Both the position numbers and the translations under genes were made by a program. Of a stretch of DNA of 64,000 bases, positions 1-7,210 are shown piece after piece (the first letter of the stretch is position 1; the number at the start of each line of letters is the position of its first letter). The stretch comes from Leisingera daeponensis (GTDB taxonomy: Bacteria > Pseudomonadota > Alphaproteobacteria > Rhodobacterales > Rhodobacteraceae): assembly GCF_019801465.1 (NCBI RefSeq), contig NZ_JAHVJA010000001.1, positions 868,001-932,000 of the forward strand, in the 5' to 3' direction. The notes below the pieces were generated by a model. That model saw only the letters and a program-made list of their open reading frames with translations. It was not told the origin of the DNA and did not search any database.

Positions 1-1263
1 CTCGCCGCCCGAAGCGCAATCGCCCCCGGCCCAGACCCCGGCAACCGATGTGCGCCCGTTGGCATCGACCTTGATCTTGCGGCCCTCCAGCGCCAGCGCA
101 TCGGGCTGGCCTTCCAGCGTCTGGCCGATTGCCTTGAACACCTGATCCGCGGCCAGCCGCACCGTTTCGCCGGTGCCGGACACCTTGCCGTCCGTGACTT
201 CAGTATACTCCAATTCGATCTCGGCTGCCGCACCGTTGCCATGCACCGCCTTTGGCATGACATTGAACATCAGCTTGACACCCTTGGAGGCCGCAAGATC
301 CTGCTCGAACCGGCTCGCCCCCATCTCGTCGCGGCTGCGGCGGTAGGCGATGGTGACGTTTTCCGCACCCAGCAGTTTGGACTGCACCGCGGCATCCACT
401 GCGGTCATGCCGCCGCCGATCACCACCACGTTGCGGCCCACCGGCAGCGCCGTCAGGTCGTCCGCCTGCCGCAGCTCGGCAATGAACTCCACCGCATCCC
501 GCACGCCGTTCTTGTCCTCACCCGGCGCGCGCAGGGCGTTGACTCCGGCAAGCCCGATGGACAGGAACACCGCGTCACAGCTTGAGGTCAGCCCGTCCAG
601 CGAAAGATCCGCACCCAGCTTCTTGCCGTATTCCATCGTGATGCCGCCGATCTTCAGCAGCCAATCGACCTCGCGCTGCGCGAAATCATTGGTGGACTTA
701 TAGGCGGCAATGCCGAATTCGTTGAGGCCGCCGGGTTTGGACTTGGCGTCATAAACCACCACGTCATGGCCCAGCATCGCCAGGCGGTGCGCCGCCGACA
801 GCCCCGCAGGACCGGCTCCGACTACGGCAACCTTCTTGCCGGTGGATGCAGCGCGGGTGAAGGGATGCGTTCCCTTTTCCATCAGCGTGTCGGTGGCATA
901 ACGCTGAAGGCGGCCGATCTCGACCGGCTTGCCCTCGGCCGCCTCCCGAACGCAGGCCTCTTCGCACAGCGTCTCGGTCGGGCAGACACGGGCGCACATG
1001 CCGCCAAGGATATTCTGCTCCAGAATGGTCCTGGCCGCGCTTTCGGGGTGGCCTGCCTGAATTTCCCGGATGAACTGGGGGATATCGATGCTGGTCGGAC
1101 ATGCGGTCATGCAGGGCGCATCATAACAGAAATAGCAGCGGTCCGCCGCCACGGCGGCCTCATGCGCGTCATAGGCTGGGTGCAGGTCCGAGAAGTTCTC
1201 GGCAATGCCGACAGCGTCAAGCCGCGCTGCCTGAATGCCGGATGCCTGATGGCTGGAAGCCAT
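1..1263 (-). CDS. preT: PreT-type NAD-dependent dihydropyrimidine dehydrogenase subunit, 3' part outside window
   Basis: The first 421 codons of a glutamate-synthase-small-subunit-like oxidoreductase; the C-terminus lies beyond the window edge. The N-terminus carries two cysteine clusters typical of a double [4Fe-4S] domain (CYFCYDAPCMTACP near residue 43, then GGMCARVCPTETLCEEAC). A dinucleotide-binding GAGPAG motif follows near residue 148 and a second one (VIGGGMTAVDAA) downstream. In this family PreT takes electrons from NAD(P)H and passes them to PreA, which reduces uracil or thymine in the first step of reductive pyrimidine degradation. The partner preA is expected just outside the window but is not visible. 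The ATG is preceded by GGGAG at good spacing. A palindrome resembling a RutR box lies about 60 bp upstream. A generic NADPH-glutamate synthase beta-like enzyme is the main alternative. Confidence 0.85.
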   Translation of the reverse strand, partial: MASSHQASGIQAARLDAVGIAENFSDLHPAYDAHEAAVAADRCYFCYDAPCMTACPTSIDIPQFIREIQAGHPESAARTILEQNILGGMCARVCPTETLCEEACVREAAEGKPVEIGRLQRYATDTLMEKGTHPFTRAASTGKKVAVVGAGPAGLSAAHRLAMLGHDVVVYDAKSKPGGLNEFGIAAYKSTNDFAQREVDWLLKIGGITMEYGKKLGADLSLDGLTSSCDAVFLSIGLAGVNALRAPGEDKNGVRDAVEFIAELRQADDLTALPVGRNVVVIGGGMTAVDAAVQSKLLGAENVTIAYRRSRDEMGASRFEQDLAASKGVKLMFNVMPKAVHGNGAAAEIELEYTEVTDGKVSGTGETVRLAADQVFKAIGQTLEGQPDALALEGRKIKVDANGRTSVAGVWAGGDCASGGE

Positions 1264-1318
1264 TGGGTGTCTCCCTGATTTTCTGTTGTTATTGCTAACA
1301 GAGTGCCACAGTCGTATT

Positions 1319-1336
1319 TTTTATCAACTGGTAAAA
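1319..1336. promoter_or_regulatory. RutR-like palindrome upstream of preT
   Basis: An 18-bp imperfect palindrome, read on the minus strand as TTTTACCAGTTGATAAAA, has eight of nine complementary pairs. The described RutR box is TTGACCA-NN-TGGTCAA. This site reads TTTACCA-GT-TGATAAA, so spacing and core CCA..TG agree with three deviations. It lies 56 bp upstream of the preT start, where a repressor could act. Assignment to RutR is inference from motif plus target gene. Confidence 0.45.
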
Positions 1337-1351
1337 TTTCATGCAGCTGCA

Positions 1352-1380
1352 CAGAAAATGGCCGCCCCGAAGGAGCGGCC
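1352..1380 (-). terminator. Possible rho-independent terminator (minus strand)
   Basis: GGCCGC and GCGGCC arms (1360-1365 and 1375-1380) form a GC-rich stem. On the minus strand it is followed by ATTTTCTG. It lies about 175 bp past the ridA stop codon, so it could end ridA transcription before the preT promoter. The T-tract is short and interrupted. Confidence 0.4.
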
Positions 1381-1555
1381 AGCAACAAGTTGAAATTGCA
1401 ACCTTATTCCGGATACGCCTTCAGCCAAAATCAGCCTGACTGGTTCGGCATGACCCGTGAAGTGCTGAAGTTCCCTGGAAACTGCGGGTTTGTTCAGCCC
1501 CTTTCAATGGCCAAGGGCCGCCGAAAACCGCCCTGCCCGCGCGCCAAGCGCGACG

Positions 1556-1954
1556 TCACGACGGCAGCACGGCTGTAGCTTCGATTTCCACCTTGGCGTC
1601 ATCCTCTACCAGGGCGGAAACAACCACCATGGTCATCGCCGGGAAATGATAGCCCATCACTGCGCGGTAGGCTTTGCCCACTTCCGCCTGATGGGCCAGG
1701 TATTCTTCCTTGTCCGTCACAAACCAGGTGAGCCGGGTGATATCCTCAGCTGAACCGCCCGCGGCCTCGACCACCTCAAGAATGTTACGCAGTGCCTGGC
1801 TCATCTGCCCGATGAAGTCCTGAGCCTCAAACACCTGATCCGCGGTCCAACCGATCTGACCGCCGACGAACAGCAGCCTGCCCTCTGCCACCATGCCGTT
1901 GGCATAGCCTTTTGCGGGCTTCCACCCTTCGGGATGCACGCTGATGGCCGGCAT
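1556..1954 (-). CDS. RidA family (YjgF/UK114) protein
   Basis: A 132-residue protein of the RidA family, small trimeric enzymes that hydrolyse reactive enamine/imine intermediates or, in some subgroups, act in specific catabolic pathways. The family shape is visible: GMVAEGRLLFVGGQIG near the N-terminus, repeated hydrophobic strands, and a C-terminal VEIEATAVLP segment. The usual catalytic arginine motif of archetypal RidA (C-x-R-x-x-V/I) is not evident; the corresponding region reads FPAMTMVVVSALVEDD. It is therefore probably one of the Rid subgroups without proven deaminase activity. The ATG has a strong AAGGAG at 7 nt. A second, different RidA paralogue lies at 23.8-24.2 kb. The substrate is unknown. 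Confidence 0.85.
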   Translation of the reverse strand: MPAISVHPEGWKPAKGYANGMVAEGRLLFVGGQIGWTADQVFEAQDFIGQMSQALRNILEVVEAAGGSAEDITRLTWFVTDKEEYLAHQAEVGKAYRAVMGYHFPAMTMVVVSALVEDDAKVEIEATAVLPS

Positions 1955-2044
1955 GGCGGAACTCCTTTTCTGATAACTGCCTGGGCTGACCTTAGCGCCG
2001 CCGTCCCATTTATTTCAAGCTTAAAGTTTCCTGCCTGCAGGTCC

Positions 2045-2082
2045 CAAAAGACAAAGCCGCGCAGGTTCGGGACCTGCGCGGC
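2045..2082 (-). terminator. Rho-independent terminator of gapR
   Basis: An 11-bp perfect stem (arms 2056-2066 and 2072-2082, loop of 5) reads on the minus strand into TTTGTCTTTT. It begins 26 bp past the gapR stop codon. Confidence 0.85.
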
Positions 2083-2108
2083 TGATCAGTTCAACTTGAA
2101 AACGCAGC

Positions 2109-2372
2109 TTACATGCCGAGCGCTTCCTTGTACATTTCCAGCACCGCCTCTTCTTCTGCGATGTCGTTCTCGTCGCGTTTGCGCAGAGCGATGATTTTGC
2201 GCATCACTTTGGTGTCGTAGCCACGGCCCTTGGCTTCGGCCATCACCTCTTTCTGCTGTTCGGCGATGGTTTTCTTTTCTTCGTCCAGCCGCTCGAACCG
2301 TTCGATGAACTGGCGCAGTTCGCCAGCGGTCACGCGGTAGTTTTCGCTCTTTTCGTCTTCGGTGATATCCAT
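2109..2372 (-). CDS. gapR: DUF2312 protein, GapR-like nucleoid-associated protein
   Basis: An 87-residue charged, helical protein of the DUF2312 family. Caulobacter GapR, which binds AT-rich over-twisted DNA ahead of replication and transcription forks, is the studied member. Visible family features are LRQFIERFERLDEEK, a coiled segment, then the AEAKGRGYDTKVMRKIIALRKRD block that carries the basic DNA-contact surface. The ATG at 2372 is chosen because GGAG sits 6 nt upstream. A GTG six codons earlier is open but has no better ribosome site. The gene is a single unit with its own terminator and lies divergent from a small membrane protein gene. Roseobacters can carry several DUF2312 paralogues, so functional equivalence to GapR is likely but not proven. 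Confidence 0.85.
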   Translation of the reverse strand: MDITEDEKSENYRVTAGELRQFIERFERLDEEKKTIAEQQKEVMAEAKGRGYDTKVMRKIIALRKRDENDIAEEEAVLEMYKEALGM

Positions 2373-2575
2373 CTGCGGCTCCGTCGGCACATGCTGTCAG
2401 TTGCTGTCAGCGCAAGGGGATAGCGCCCTGCCCGCCGCGCCGCAAGAAGGGAAAACGGCGGAGCCGGCACAAACGTGAAAAACCTCCGCCCAGCCACTGC
2501 CGCGGTTGCAGCGCTTGCGCGCGCAGGTCGGATCGGCTAGGCGCAACTCAGCCTTTACCCCGCGGGAGCACGCCA

Positions 2576-2794
2576 ATGTTCGATCTCATTGTCTGGACCG
2601 GAGCCGCAGTTTCAGTTGCCGGCCTGCTGGGACTGATCTGGTGCATCTTCAAAGTCGCCCGCGCCCGCCGCCAAAACCTGGACGACAAGGCGCTGCGCGC
2701 CGCGGTGCAGTCGGTGCTGCCCTACAATCTTGGCGCACTGCTGCTTTCGGTTCTGGGTCTGATGCTGGTGATGGTCGGTATCTTTCTGGGCTGA
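2576..2794 (+). CDS. Small two-TM membrane protein, unknown function
   Basis: A 72-residue protein with two clear hydrophobic segments (about residues 4-24 and 50-71) joined by a basic cytoplasmic-type loop containing KVARARRQ. Both ends are hydrophobic and short, so it should sit in the inner membrane as a hairpin. A good GGGAG lies 7 nt before the ATG. It stands alone, divergent from gapR and convergent with the next small gene. I do not recognise the family. Confidence 0.65.
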   Translation: MFDLIVWTGAAVSVAGLLGLIWCIFKVARARRQNLDDKALRAAVQSVLPYNLGALLLSVLGLMLVMVGIFLG

Positions 2795-2821
2795 CCCGCC
2801 AGAGCCAGCCCAGACAGCCGG

Positions 2822-3037
2822 TCAGACCGGAACGTTGTCGAACATTTCCTCAACCGCTTCCTCGCACAGGGCTGCCTCCAGCCGGCGCAAGCGGCCGGGA
2901 ACCTCCGCGCCGGTCCTGCGCATATAGTCCAGCAAACGGATGAACTCCGGCCGCATGGCCAGCCGGGCAGCGCCGCTTTCCTCGCGGATCCGGGTTTCCA
3001 GGTTTTCGACGGTGTGCAGCAGATCTTCTCGTGTCAT
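2822..3037 (-). CDS. Small acidic/helical protein, unknown function
   Basis: A 71-residue soluble protein, rich in Arg, Leu and Glu, that looks entirely helical. It starts MTREDLLHTVENLETRI and ends EEMFDNVPV. The start at 3037 is chosen because AGGGAGG lies 6 nt upstream; an open frame 15 codons longer has no ribosome site. An inverted repeat, TTCACA-N7-TGTGAA at 3078-3096, lies 41 bp upstream and may be part of its promoter. No domain recognised. Confidence 0.6.
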   Translation of the reverse strand: MTREDLLHTVENLETRIREESGAARLAMRPEFIRLLDYMRRTGAEVPGRLRRLEAALCEEAVEEMFDNVPV

Positions 3038-3211
3038 TGGCGGACCTCCCTGTCTCATGATGAGGTTATCCCGGTTTTTCACAACAGGCGTGTGAACACC
3101 CGTAAAATTTAGGCGTACCGCCGCCGATTTGTGCAGAATTAACGGCCGTCTGCCGGTTTGCAGGCAGTCTTGTCACGTACTGCCCTTAGCATAGGCCGGA
3201 TTCCCTGCGCC

Positions 3212-3240
3212 TTGACTTAAATCATCCGGAGCCGATGATT
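3212..3240 (+). promoter_or_regulatory. Promoter with embedded operator for the persulfide operon
   Basis: TTGACT (3212-3217) and GATGAT (3234-3239), spaced by 16 bp, make a plausible sigma-70 promoter about 85 bp upstream of the dioxygenase start. A perfect 7-bp inverted repeat, AATCATC-N7-GATGATT (3220-3240), lies between the two boxes and overlaps the -10. This is the geometry of a repressor operator. A dimeric ArsR-type persulfide sensor is the natural candidate but the match to any published SqrR/BigR site is not established. Confidence 0.55.
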
Positions 3241-3328
3241 CCAAAACGCCTCAGGCGGCAGCCGCGCGCACGCTTGAAACACATTCTGAAATCGTTATAT
3301 GAATTGCGAAACTAAGGGAGAGCACCTT

Positions 3329-4192
3329 ATGACACCCGCAGTCAAAGCCTTCTTCGACGAAGCCACCAACACCGTTTCCTATGTGGTGCGCGAACCGGAA
3401 GGATCCGCCTGCGCCGTCATTGATTCGGTCCTGGATTATGACCAGGCCGCGGGGCGCACCTGCACCGCATCAGCGGATACGGTCATCGCCTGGATCAGGA
3501 AGGAAGGCCTGCGGGTGGAATGGATTCTGGAAAGCCACGTCCATGCCGACCACCTGTCCGCCGCGCCGTATCTGCAGGAGCAGCTCGGCGGCAGGATCGG
3601 GATCGGCGACCAGATCACGGTGGTTCAGGACACTTTCGGCAAAGTGTTCAATGAAGGCACCGAATTCAAGCGCGACGGCAGCCAGTTCGACAGGCTGTTC
3701 CGCGAGGGCGACAGTTTCATGATCGGCCAGATCAGGGGCGAAGTGCTGCACACGCCCGGGCATACCCCGGCCTGCCTCACCTATGTGATCGGCGATGCAG
3801 CCTTTGTCGGCGATACGCTGTTCATGCCGGATTTCGGCACCGCCCGCTGCGATTTCCCCGGCGGCTCGTCAGCGGATCTCTACAACTCGATCCAGAAGAT
3901 CCTCGCGCTTCCGGATGAAACCCGCGTGTTTGTCGGCCACGACTACAAGGCCCCCGGGCGCGATGATTACGCCTGGGAAACAACCGTGGGCGAGCAGAAG
4001 GCTCTGAACGTGCATGTCGGCTCAGGCCGCAGCATCGAAGAATTCGTCGAGATGCGCGACGCCCGCGATGCAACTTTGGGCATGCCGCGTCTGATCCTGC
4101 CCTCGCTGCAGGTGAACATGCGCGCAGGCCAAATGCCGGAACCGGACGAACAGGGCGATGTGTTCCTGAAAATCCCGGTCAACAAGCTCTGA
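3329..4192 (+). CDS. blh: Metallo-beta-lactamase-fold persulfide dioxygenase (Blh/ETHE1-like)
   Basis: A 287-residue metallo-hydrolase-fold protein. The metal motif HVHADH (H70, H72, D74, H75), a second ligand in HTPGHTP and a third in GHDY are all present. Length and motif spacing fit the Blh/ETHE1 class, which oxidises glutathione persulfide to sulfite and glutathione with a single Fe(II). The start MTPAVK at 3329 is preferred because GGGAG lies 8 nt upstream; a frame 10 codons longer lacks a ribosome site. It heads an operon with a split YeeE/YedE transporter and a DUF442 protein, the same partners found around bigR/blh loci in Xylella and Agrobacterium. The expected role is removal of sulfide-derived persulfide. 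Confidence 0.9.
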   Translation: MTPAVKAFFDEATNTVSYVVREPEGSACAVIDSVLDYDQAAGRTCTASADTVIAWIRKEGLRVEWILESHVHADHLSAAPYLQEQLGGRIGIGDQITVVQDTFGKVFNEGTEFKRDGSQFDRLFREGDSFMIGQIRGEVLHTPGHTPACLTYVIGDAAFVGDTLFMPDFGTARCDFPGGSSADLYNSIQKILALPDETRVFVGHDYKAPGRDDYAWETTVGEQKALNVHVGSGRSIEEFVEMRDARDATLGMPRLILPSLQVNMRAGQMPEPDEQGDVFLKIPVNKL

Positions 4193-4216
4193 CCGCGAAG
4201 ATAACGGAGGCCACGC

Positions 4217-4645
4217 ATGGAAGCAGATTGGATCTGGGGCTTGGGCGGCGGATTGCTGATCGGGCTTGGCGGAGCGGTATACCTGCTAGGCAATGGGCGT
4301 ATCATGGGCGCCAGCGGCATTTTGGGCGGGCTGCTGGACGGCAGCGGCCGCAACACCGCAGCCGAACGGTCTGCTTTCATCGCCGGGGTGATCGGCGTGC
4401 CGCTGCTGATCGGGCTGCTGACAGGCAGCACGCCCGACACCCAAGTGACCGGAAATGCCGGGCTACTGGTGCTGGCCGGCCTGCTGGTGGGCGTTGGAAC
4501 ACGCGTCGCCAATGGCTGCACCTCGGGCCACGGGGTCTGCGGCATTTCCCGCCTGTCCCTGCGCGGGATTGCGGCCACCGCCGTCTTCATGCTGGCCGGC
4601 ATCCTTACCTTGGCGGTGCTGCGCCAAATTCTGGGGGTGATCTGA
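4217..4645 (+). CDS. pmpA: YeeE/YedE family transporter, half A (PmpA-like)
   Basis: A 142-residue membrane protein with about four hydrophobic segments, representing one half of a YeeE/YedE (DUF395) transporter. The diagnostic NGCTSGHGVCG motif with two cysteines is at about residues 99-109. In whole-length YeeE proteins these cysteines guide thiosulfate through the membrane. The split form (PmpA/PmpB) is associated with sulfur-compound transport and with BigR operons. It starts 24 bp after the dioxygenase stop and its stop overlaps the next start as TGATG, so the two halves are translationally coupled and probably form a heterodimer. Confidence 0.87.
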   Translation: MEADWIWGLGGGLLIGLGGAVYLLGNGRIMGASGILGGLLDGSGRNTAAERSAFIAGVIGVPLLIGLLTGSTPDTQVTGNAGLLVLAGLLVGVGTRVANGCTSGHGVCGISRLSLRGIAATAVFMLAGILTLAVLRQILGVI

Positions 4646-5079
4646 TGCTGCGGACTGTTTTGGCTCTTACCGCAGGCGGTTTGTTCGGCGCCGGGCTGAT
4701 GGTGTCGGGGATGACCGATACCGCCAAGGTCCAGGGGTTTTTGGATATCTTTGGCAGCTGGGACCCGACTTTGGCCTTCGTGATGGGCGGCGCGCTGCTG
4801 CCGATGGCATTCGCCTGGCGGTTGACCGAAGGGCGCAAACCCGCCGCTGGCGGCAGCTTCCCTTCCCCTCCTTCGGCGGAGCTGGACAGGCGGCTTGCCG
4901 TTGGTTCGGTGCTGTTCGGCATCGGCTGGGGACTGGTGGGCCTCTGCCCCGGCCCGGCAATGGCCTCGCTCAGCTACAACGGCTGGCAGGGCGCGCTGTT
5001 CCTGGCGGCAATGGCCTGCGGCATGATAGCCGCTCCCAAACTCAGCCGGCATCTGGACCGGGGCGCAGCAAACGCGTAA
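4645..5079 (+). CDS. pmpB: YeeE/YedE family transporter, half B (PmpB-like)
   Basis: A 144-residue membrane protein, second half of the split YeeE/YedE transporter. It opens with MLRTVLALTAGGLFGAGL, then the family block SGMTDTAKVQGFLDIFG, and carries GLCPGPA near residue 105, the counterpart of the cysteine motif in half A. The start overlaps the preceding stop by one base. The loop at about residues 60-75 is basic and proline-rich. With half A it likely forms one permease that moves a sulfur species (sulfite, thiosulfate or sulfide) linked to the upstream dioxygenase. Confidence 0.87.
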   Translation: MLRTVLALTAGGLFGAGLMVSGMTDTAKVQGFLDIFGSWDPTLAFVMGGALLPMAFAWRLTEGRKPAAGGSFPSPPSAELDRRLAVGSVLFGIGWGLVGLCPGPAMASLSYNGWQGALFLAAMACGMIAAPKLSRHLDRGAANA

Positions 5080-5089
5080 AGACTCGCGC

Positions 5090-5515
5090 ATGGATGCACG
5101 CGTAATCACCCCCCGCTATTCGGTCTCGCCTCAGATCTCGGCCGAGGACCTGCCCGCCATTGCCGCTGCCGGCTACAAAACGGTGATCTGCAACCGTCCG
5201 GACGAAGAAGTGCCGCCCAGCCATCAGGCCGAAGCAATCCGTGCCGCAACGGAGGCCGTCGGCCTGCGGTTCGAGGCTCTGCCCCTCACGCATCAGACGA
5301 TGACGCCGGAGAACGTGGCCCTGCAGCGCGAACTGTATGAAGGCTGCGAAGGCCCGGTTCTGGCCTATTGCGCCTCCGGCACCCGCTGTTCGGTTGCGTG
5401 GGCCCTGAGCCAGGCCGGCGACATGGCCGCCGACGACATCCTGCAGAAAACCCAAGCCGCAGGATATCAGCTGGACGGGCTGCGTCCTGCGCTTGAATCA
5501 CTGTCCGGCAGATAA
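5090..5515 (+). CDS. DUF442/TIGR01244 phosphatase-like sulfur transferase
   Basis: A 141-residue protein of the TIGR01244 (DUF442) family, which has a dual-specificity-phosphatase fold and in some bacteria is fused to the N-terminus of Blh. The catalytic-type loop YCASGTRC contains C94 and R99. The fold is thought to act in persulfide handling as a sulfurtransferase rather than as a true phosphatase. It begins 10 bp after pmpB and closes the four-gene operon. Its presence strengthens the sulfide-detoxification assignment. The acceptor is unknown. Confidence 0.83.
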   Translation: MDARVITPRYSVSPQISAEDLPAIAAAGYKTVICNRPDEEVPPSHQAEAIRAATEAVGLRFEALPLTHQTMTPENVALQRELYEGCEGPVLAYCASGTRCSVAWALSQAGDMAADDILQKTQAAGYQLDGLRPALESLSGR

Positions 5516-5591
5516 GCAACGGCACGAAACCGCCGTCAGGCCCGGCCGCGCCCCGCGCTCTCCGGCAATTCTGAAAATGTTCGCAAACAAG

Positions 5592-5629
5592 GGCTTGCGC
5601 GACGCGCCTGACGCAACGCCGCGCAAGCC
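5592..5629. terminator. Long stem-loop between convergent transcription units
   Basis: Ten-base arms GGCTTGCGCG (5592-5601) and CGCGCAAGCC (5620-5629) flank an 18-nt loop. Short T-rich runs follow on both strands (GTTTGCC on plus, CTTGTTTGCG on minus). It lies between the persulfide operon and the FliM-like gene, which converge here, so it could stop both. The remaining 150 bp of this gap show nothing else I can name. Confidence 0.5.
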
Positions 5630-5785
5630 GTTTGCCTATTGCAGCCGCTGTTTGCCAAGTTCAGAAATGTTCAGCCCTGCACACAGCGGCACCAGCTTGG
5701 CGCCTCACGGCACTGCACCGGCCGCACCTGCAGGAGCAAAGAACCGGCGTTTGCATGGCCGCAACCCGGAACCGAAGGCAGCGGT

Positions 5786-7126
5786 TCATCCTTCCGGAAG
5801 CGCGCCGTCCAAACCGGCCAGCTGAGAGATCTCTTCCGGATCGCCCGCGGCGAAATCCCCCAGATCACCTCCGGGCAGATCCGGCAGGTCGGGAAGATCC
5901 GACAGGTCAGGCAAATCGGCAAAGCCGCCGTCCAATCCATCCATGCTCAGGCCGCCGCCGCTGTCGAATCCGCCTCCGGAATCTCCGCCGAAACCGGCCT
6001 CCAGCCCTTCGCCGTCAAGAGTGGGCAACTCCTCCCCGGCGCCCGCATCCAGCGCCGATGCGTCCATTGCCGCCCCGCCGTCCAGTCCGGGCATCCCCAT
6101 GTCACCCATCGGATCCTGAAGCCCTTGCGCGGCAATCCCCATATCCATGCCAAGCGCCGGCGCCGAACCTGGCAGCGCTTCCATGCCGCCGCCTTCGGAA
6201 AACGCCATGGCTTCTGCAGCGGGGTTGCTTGCCTGTTTGGACTTGGGCGAGGTCAGACGCACCGCCCGCGCACCATTCATCTGGCCAAGTCGGCCCTGGG
6301 CAACAGACTTGCCGCCGATGGTCAGAAGATCCGTTTCATAGAGAAAGGCCGCGTCCAACGGGATGGTATCGCCAATCTGAAGACCGGCAAATTCCTGCAG
6401 CGGAACCCGCATCTTGCACAGCACCGCCGTCAGCTCCGCCCGAATGGAATCCAGATTGCTGCCCAAGGAGGGGCCGTTGCCGCTGCCCGGGCCGCCCTGC
6501 AGCTCCTCTGGCGTGGGCTCGGGCAGAATCAGCTTCATCACCCCCTGCATCGTGCCGCAGGCCAGATCCAGGTTCAGCTCGATCAGCCGGTAGTCATCCG
6601 CTTCCATGCCCAGCACCAGGCTGCGCACGGTTTCGACCTGAGCGCCAAAACGATACCCGGAAAACAGCGCCTGATCCGCATGCCCGTCAAGCATTGCCAC
6701 CACCTTGGCAAAGCTGCGTTCCAGGAATTCGGAGGTCATCGCGGCGTCGGTCGGCGTGTAGTGGCGTTCATCCGGCGCCTTTCCGATCACGGCGCCGATG
6801 GTCTGCTGCTGGATCAGCGCAGTCACTGTGGCGGCATCCATGCTGGCTGCGCCAAGGCGGCCCTGCGGGCAATCCAGCACAACCAGAAGATCCTTATCCG
6901 AAAGCTGCCCGGCCAAGTCATCGGAATCCCGGTTGGACTGTCGCGCGGCCAGCACTGCCAGCGGCAGGTCGCACAGGTCCGCAGCCGCGCGCGCAACCGA
7001 CCGGCGCAAGGCCTTCAGCGTCAGGGAACTGCTCAGCCCCCCGGCACCTTCCTTGGCCGCTGCCAGCTTGCGTGCAAGCACACTTTGCCTGCCGCTGCCC
7101 GCCTCTGCTGCTTCTGTCTCAGACAT
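5786..7126 (-). CDS. FliM/FliN-family flagellar motor switch-like protein with acidic repeat tail
   Basis: A 446-residue protein. The first 300 residues look like a FliM-type middle domain (YTPTDAAMTSEFLERSF, residues about 121-137) followed by one SpoA/FliN-type domain (RVPLQEFAGLQIGDTIPLD, about 240-260). The last 130 residues are low-complexity, rich in Gly, Asp, Met and Leu. They end in a run of DLP-type triplets (residues about 403-422). I do not see the N-terminal CheY-binding EIDALL-type motif of classical FliM. No other flagellar gene is nearby. It probably belongs to the C-ring as the alphaproteobacterial FliM variant. A CtrA-like inverted repeat lies 43 bp upstream of its start. Confidence 0.75.
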   Translation of the reverse strand: MSETEAAEAGSGRQSVLARKLAAAKEGAGGLSSSLTLKALRRSVARAAADLCDLPLAVLAARQSNRDSDDLAGQLSDKDLLVVLDCPQGRLGAASMDAATVTALIQQQTIGAVIGKAPDERHYTPTDAAMTSEFLERSFAKVVAMLDGHADQALFSGYRFGAQVETVRSLVLGMEADDYRLIELNLDLACGTMQGVMKLILPEPTPEELQGGPGSGNGPSLGSNLDSIRAELTAVLCKMRVPLQEFAGLQIGDTIPLDAAFLYETDLLTIGGKSVAQGRLGQMNGARAVRLTSPKSKQASNPAAEAMAFSEGGGMEALPGSAPALGMDMGIAAQGLQDPMGDMGMPGLDGGAAMDASALDAGAGEELPTLDGEGLEAGFGGDSGGGFDSGGGLSMDGLDGGFADLPDLSDLPDLPDLPGGDLGDFAAGDPEEISQLAGLDGALPEG

Positions 7127-7168
7127 AGGCTGTTGTACCTGCCCCTTGCGCGTCCCGTTTCCCCGGTT

Positions 7169-7187
7169 TTAACCGAAAGGGGGTTAA
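7169..7187. promoter_or_regulatory. CtrA-like inverted repeat upstream of the FliM-like gene
   Basis: TTAACC (7169-7174), 7 nt, then GGTTAA (7182-7187) is a perfect 6-bp inverted repeat 43-61 bp upstream of the FliM-like start. CtrA, the usual activator of flagellar genes in Rhodobacteraceae, recognises TTAA half-sites with TTAACC-type flanks. Here the halves are inverted rather than tandem, so the match is partial. Confidence 0.4.
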
Positions 7188-7210
7188 CAACTTCTGTATT
7201 CCGCTTCCGG

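Noticed and set aside
1303-1578. Possible small rightward gene between preT and ridA
   Set aside because: No ribosome site, runs through the candidate terminator and into the 3' end of ridA, and no recognisable protein.
5860-5950. Short tandem repeats resembling a CRISPR array
   Set aside because: They encode DLP triplets in the FliM-like tail and have no repeat-spacer structure.
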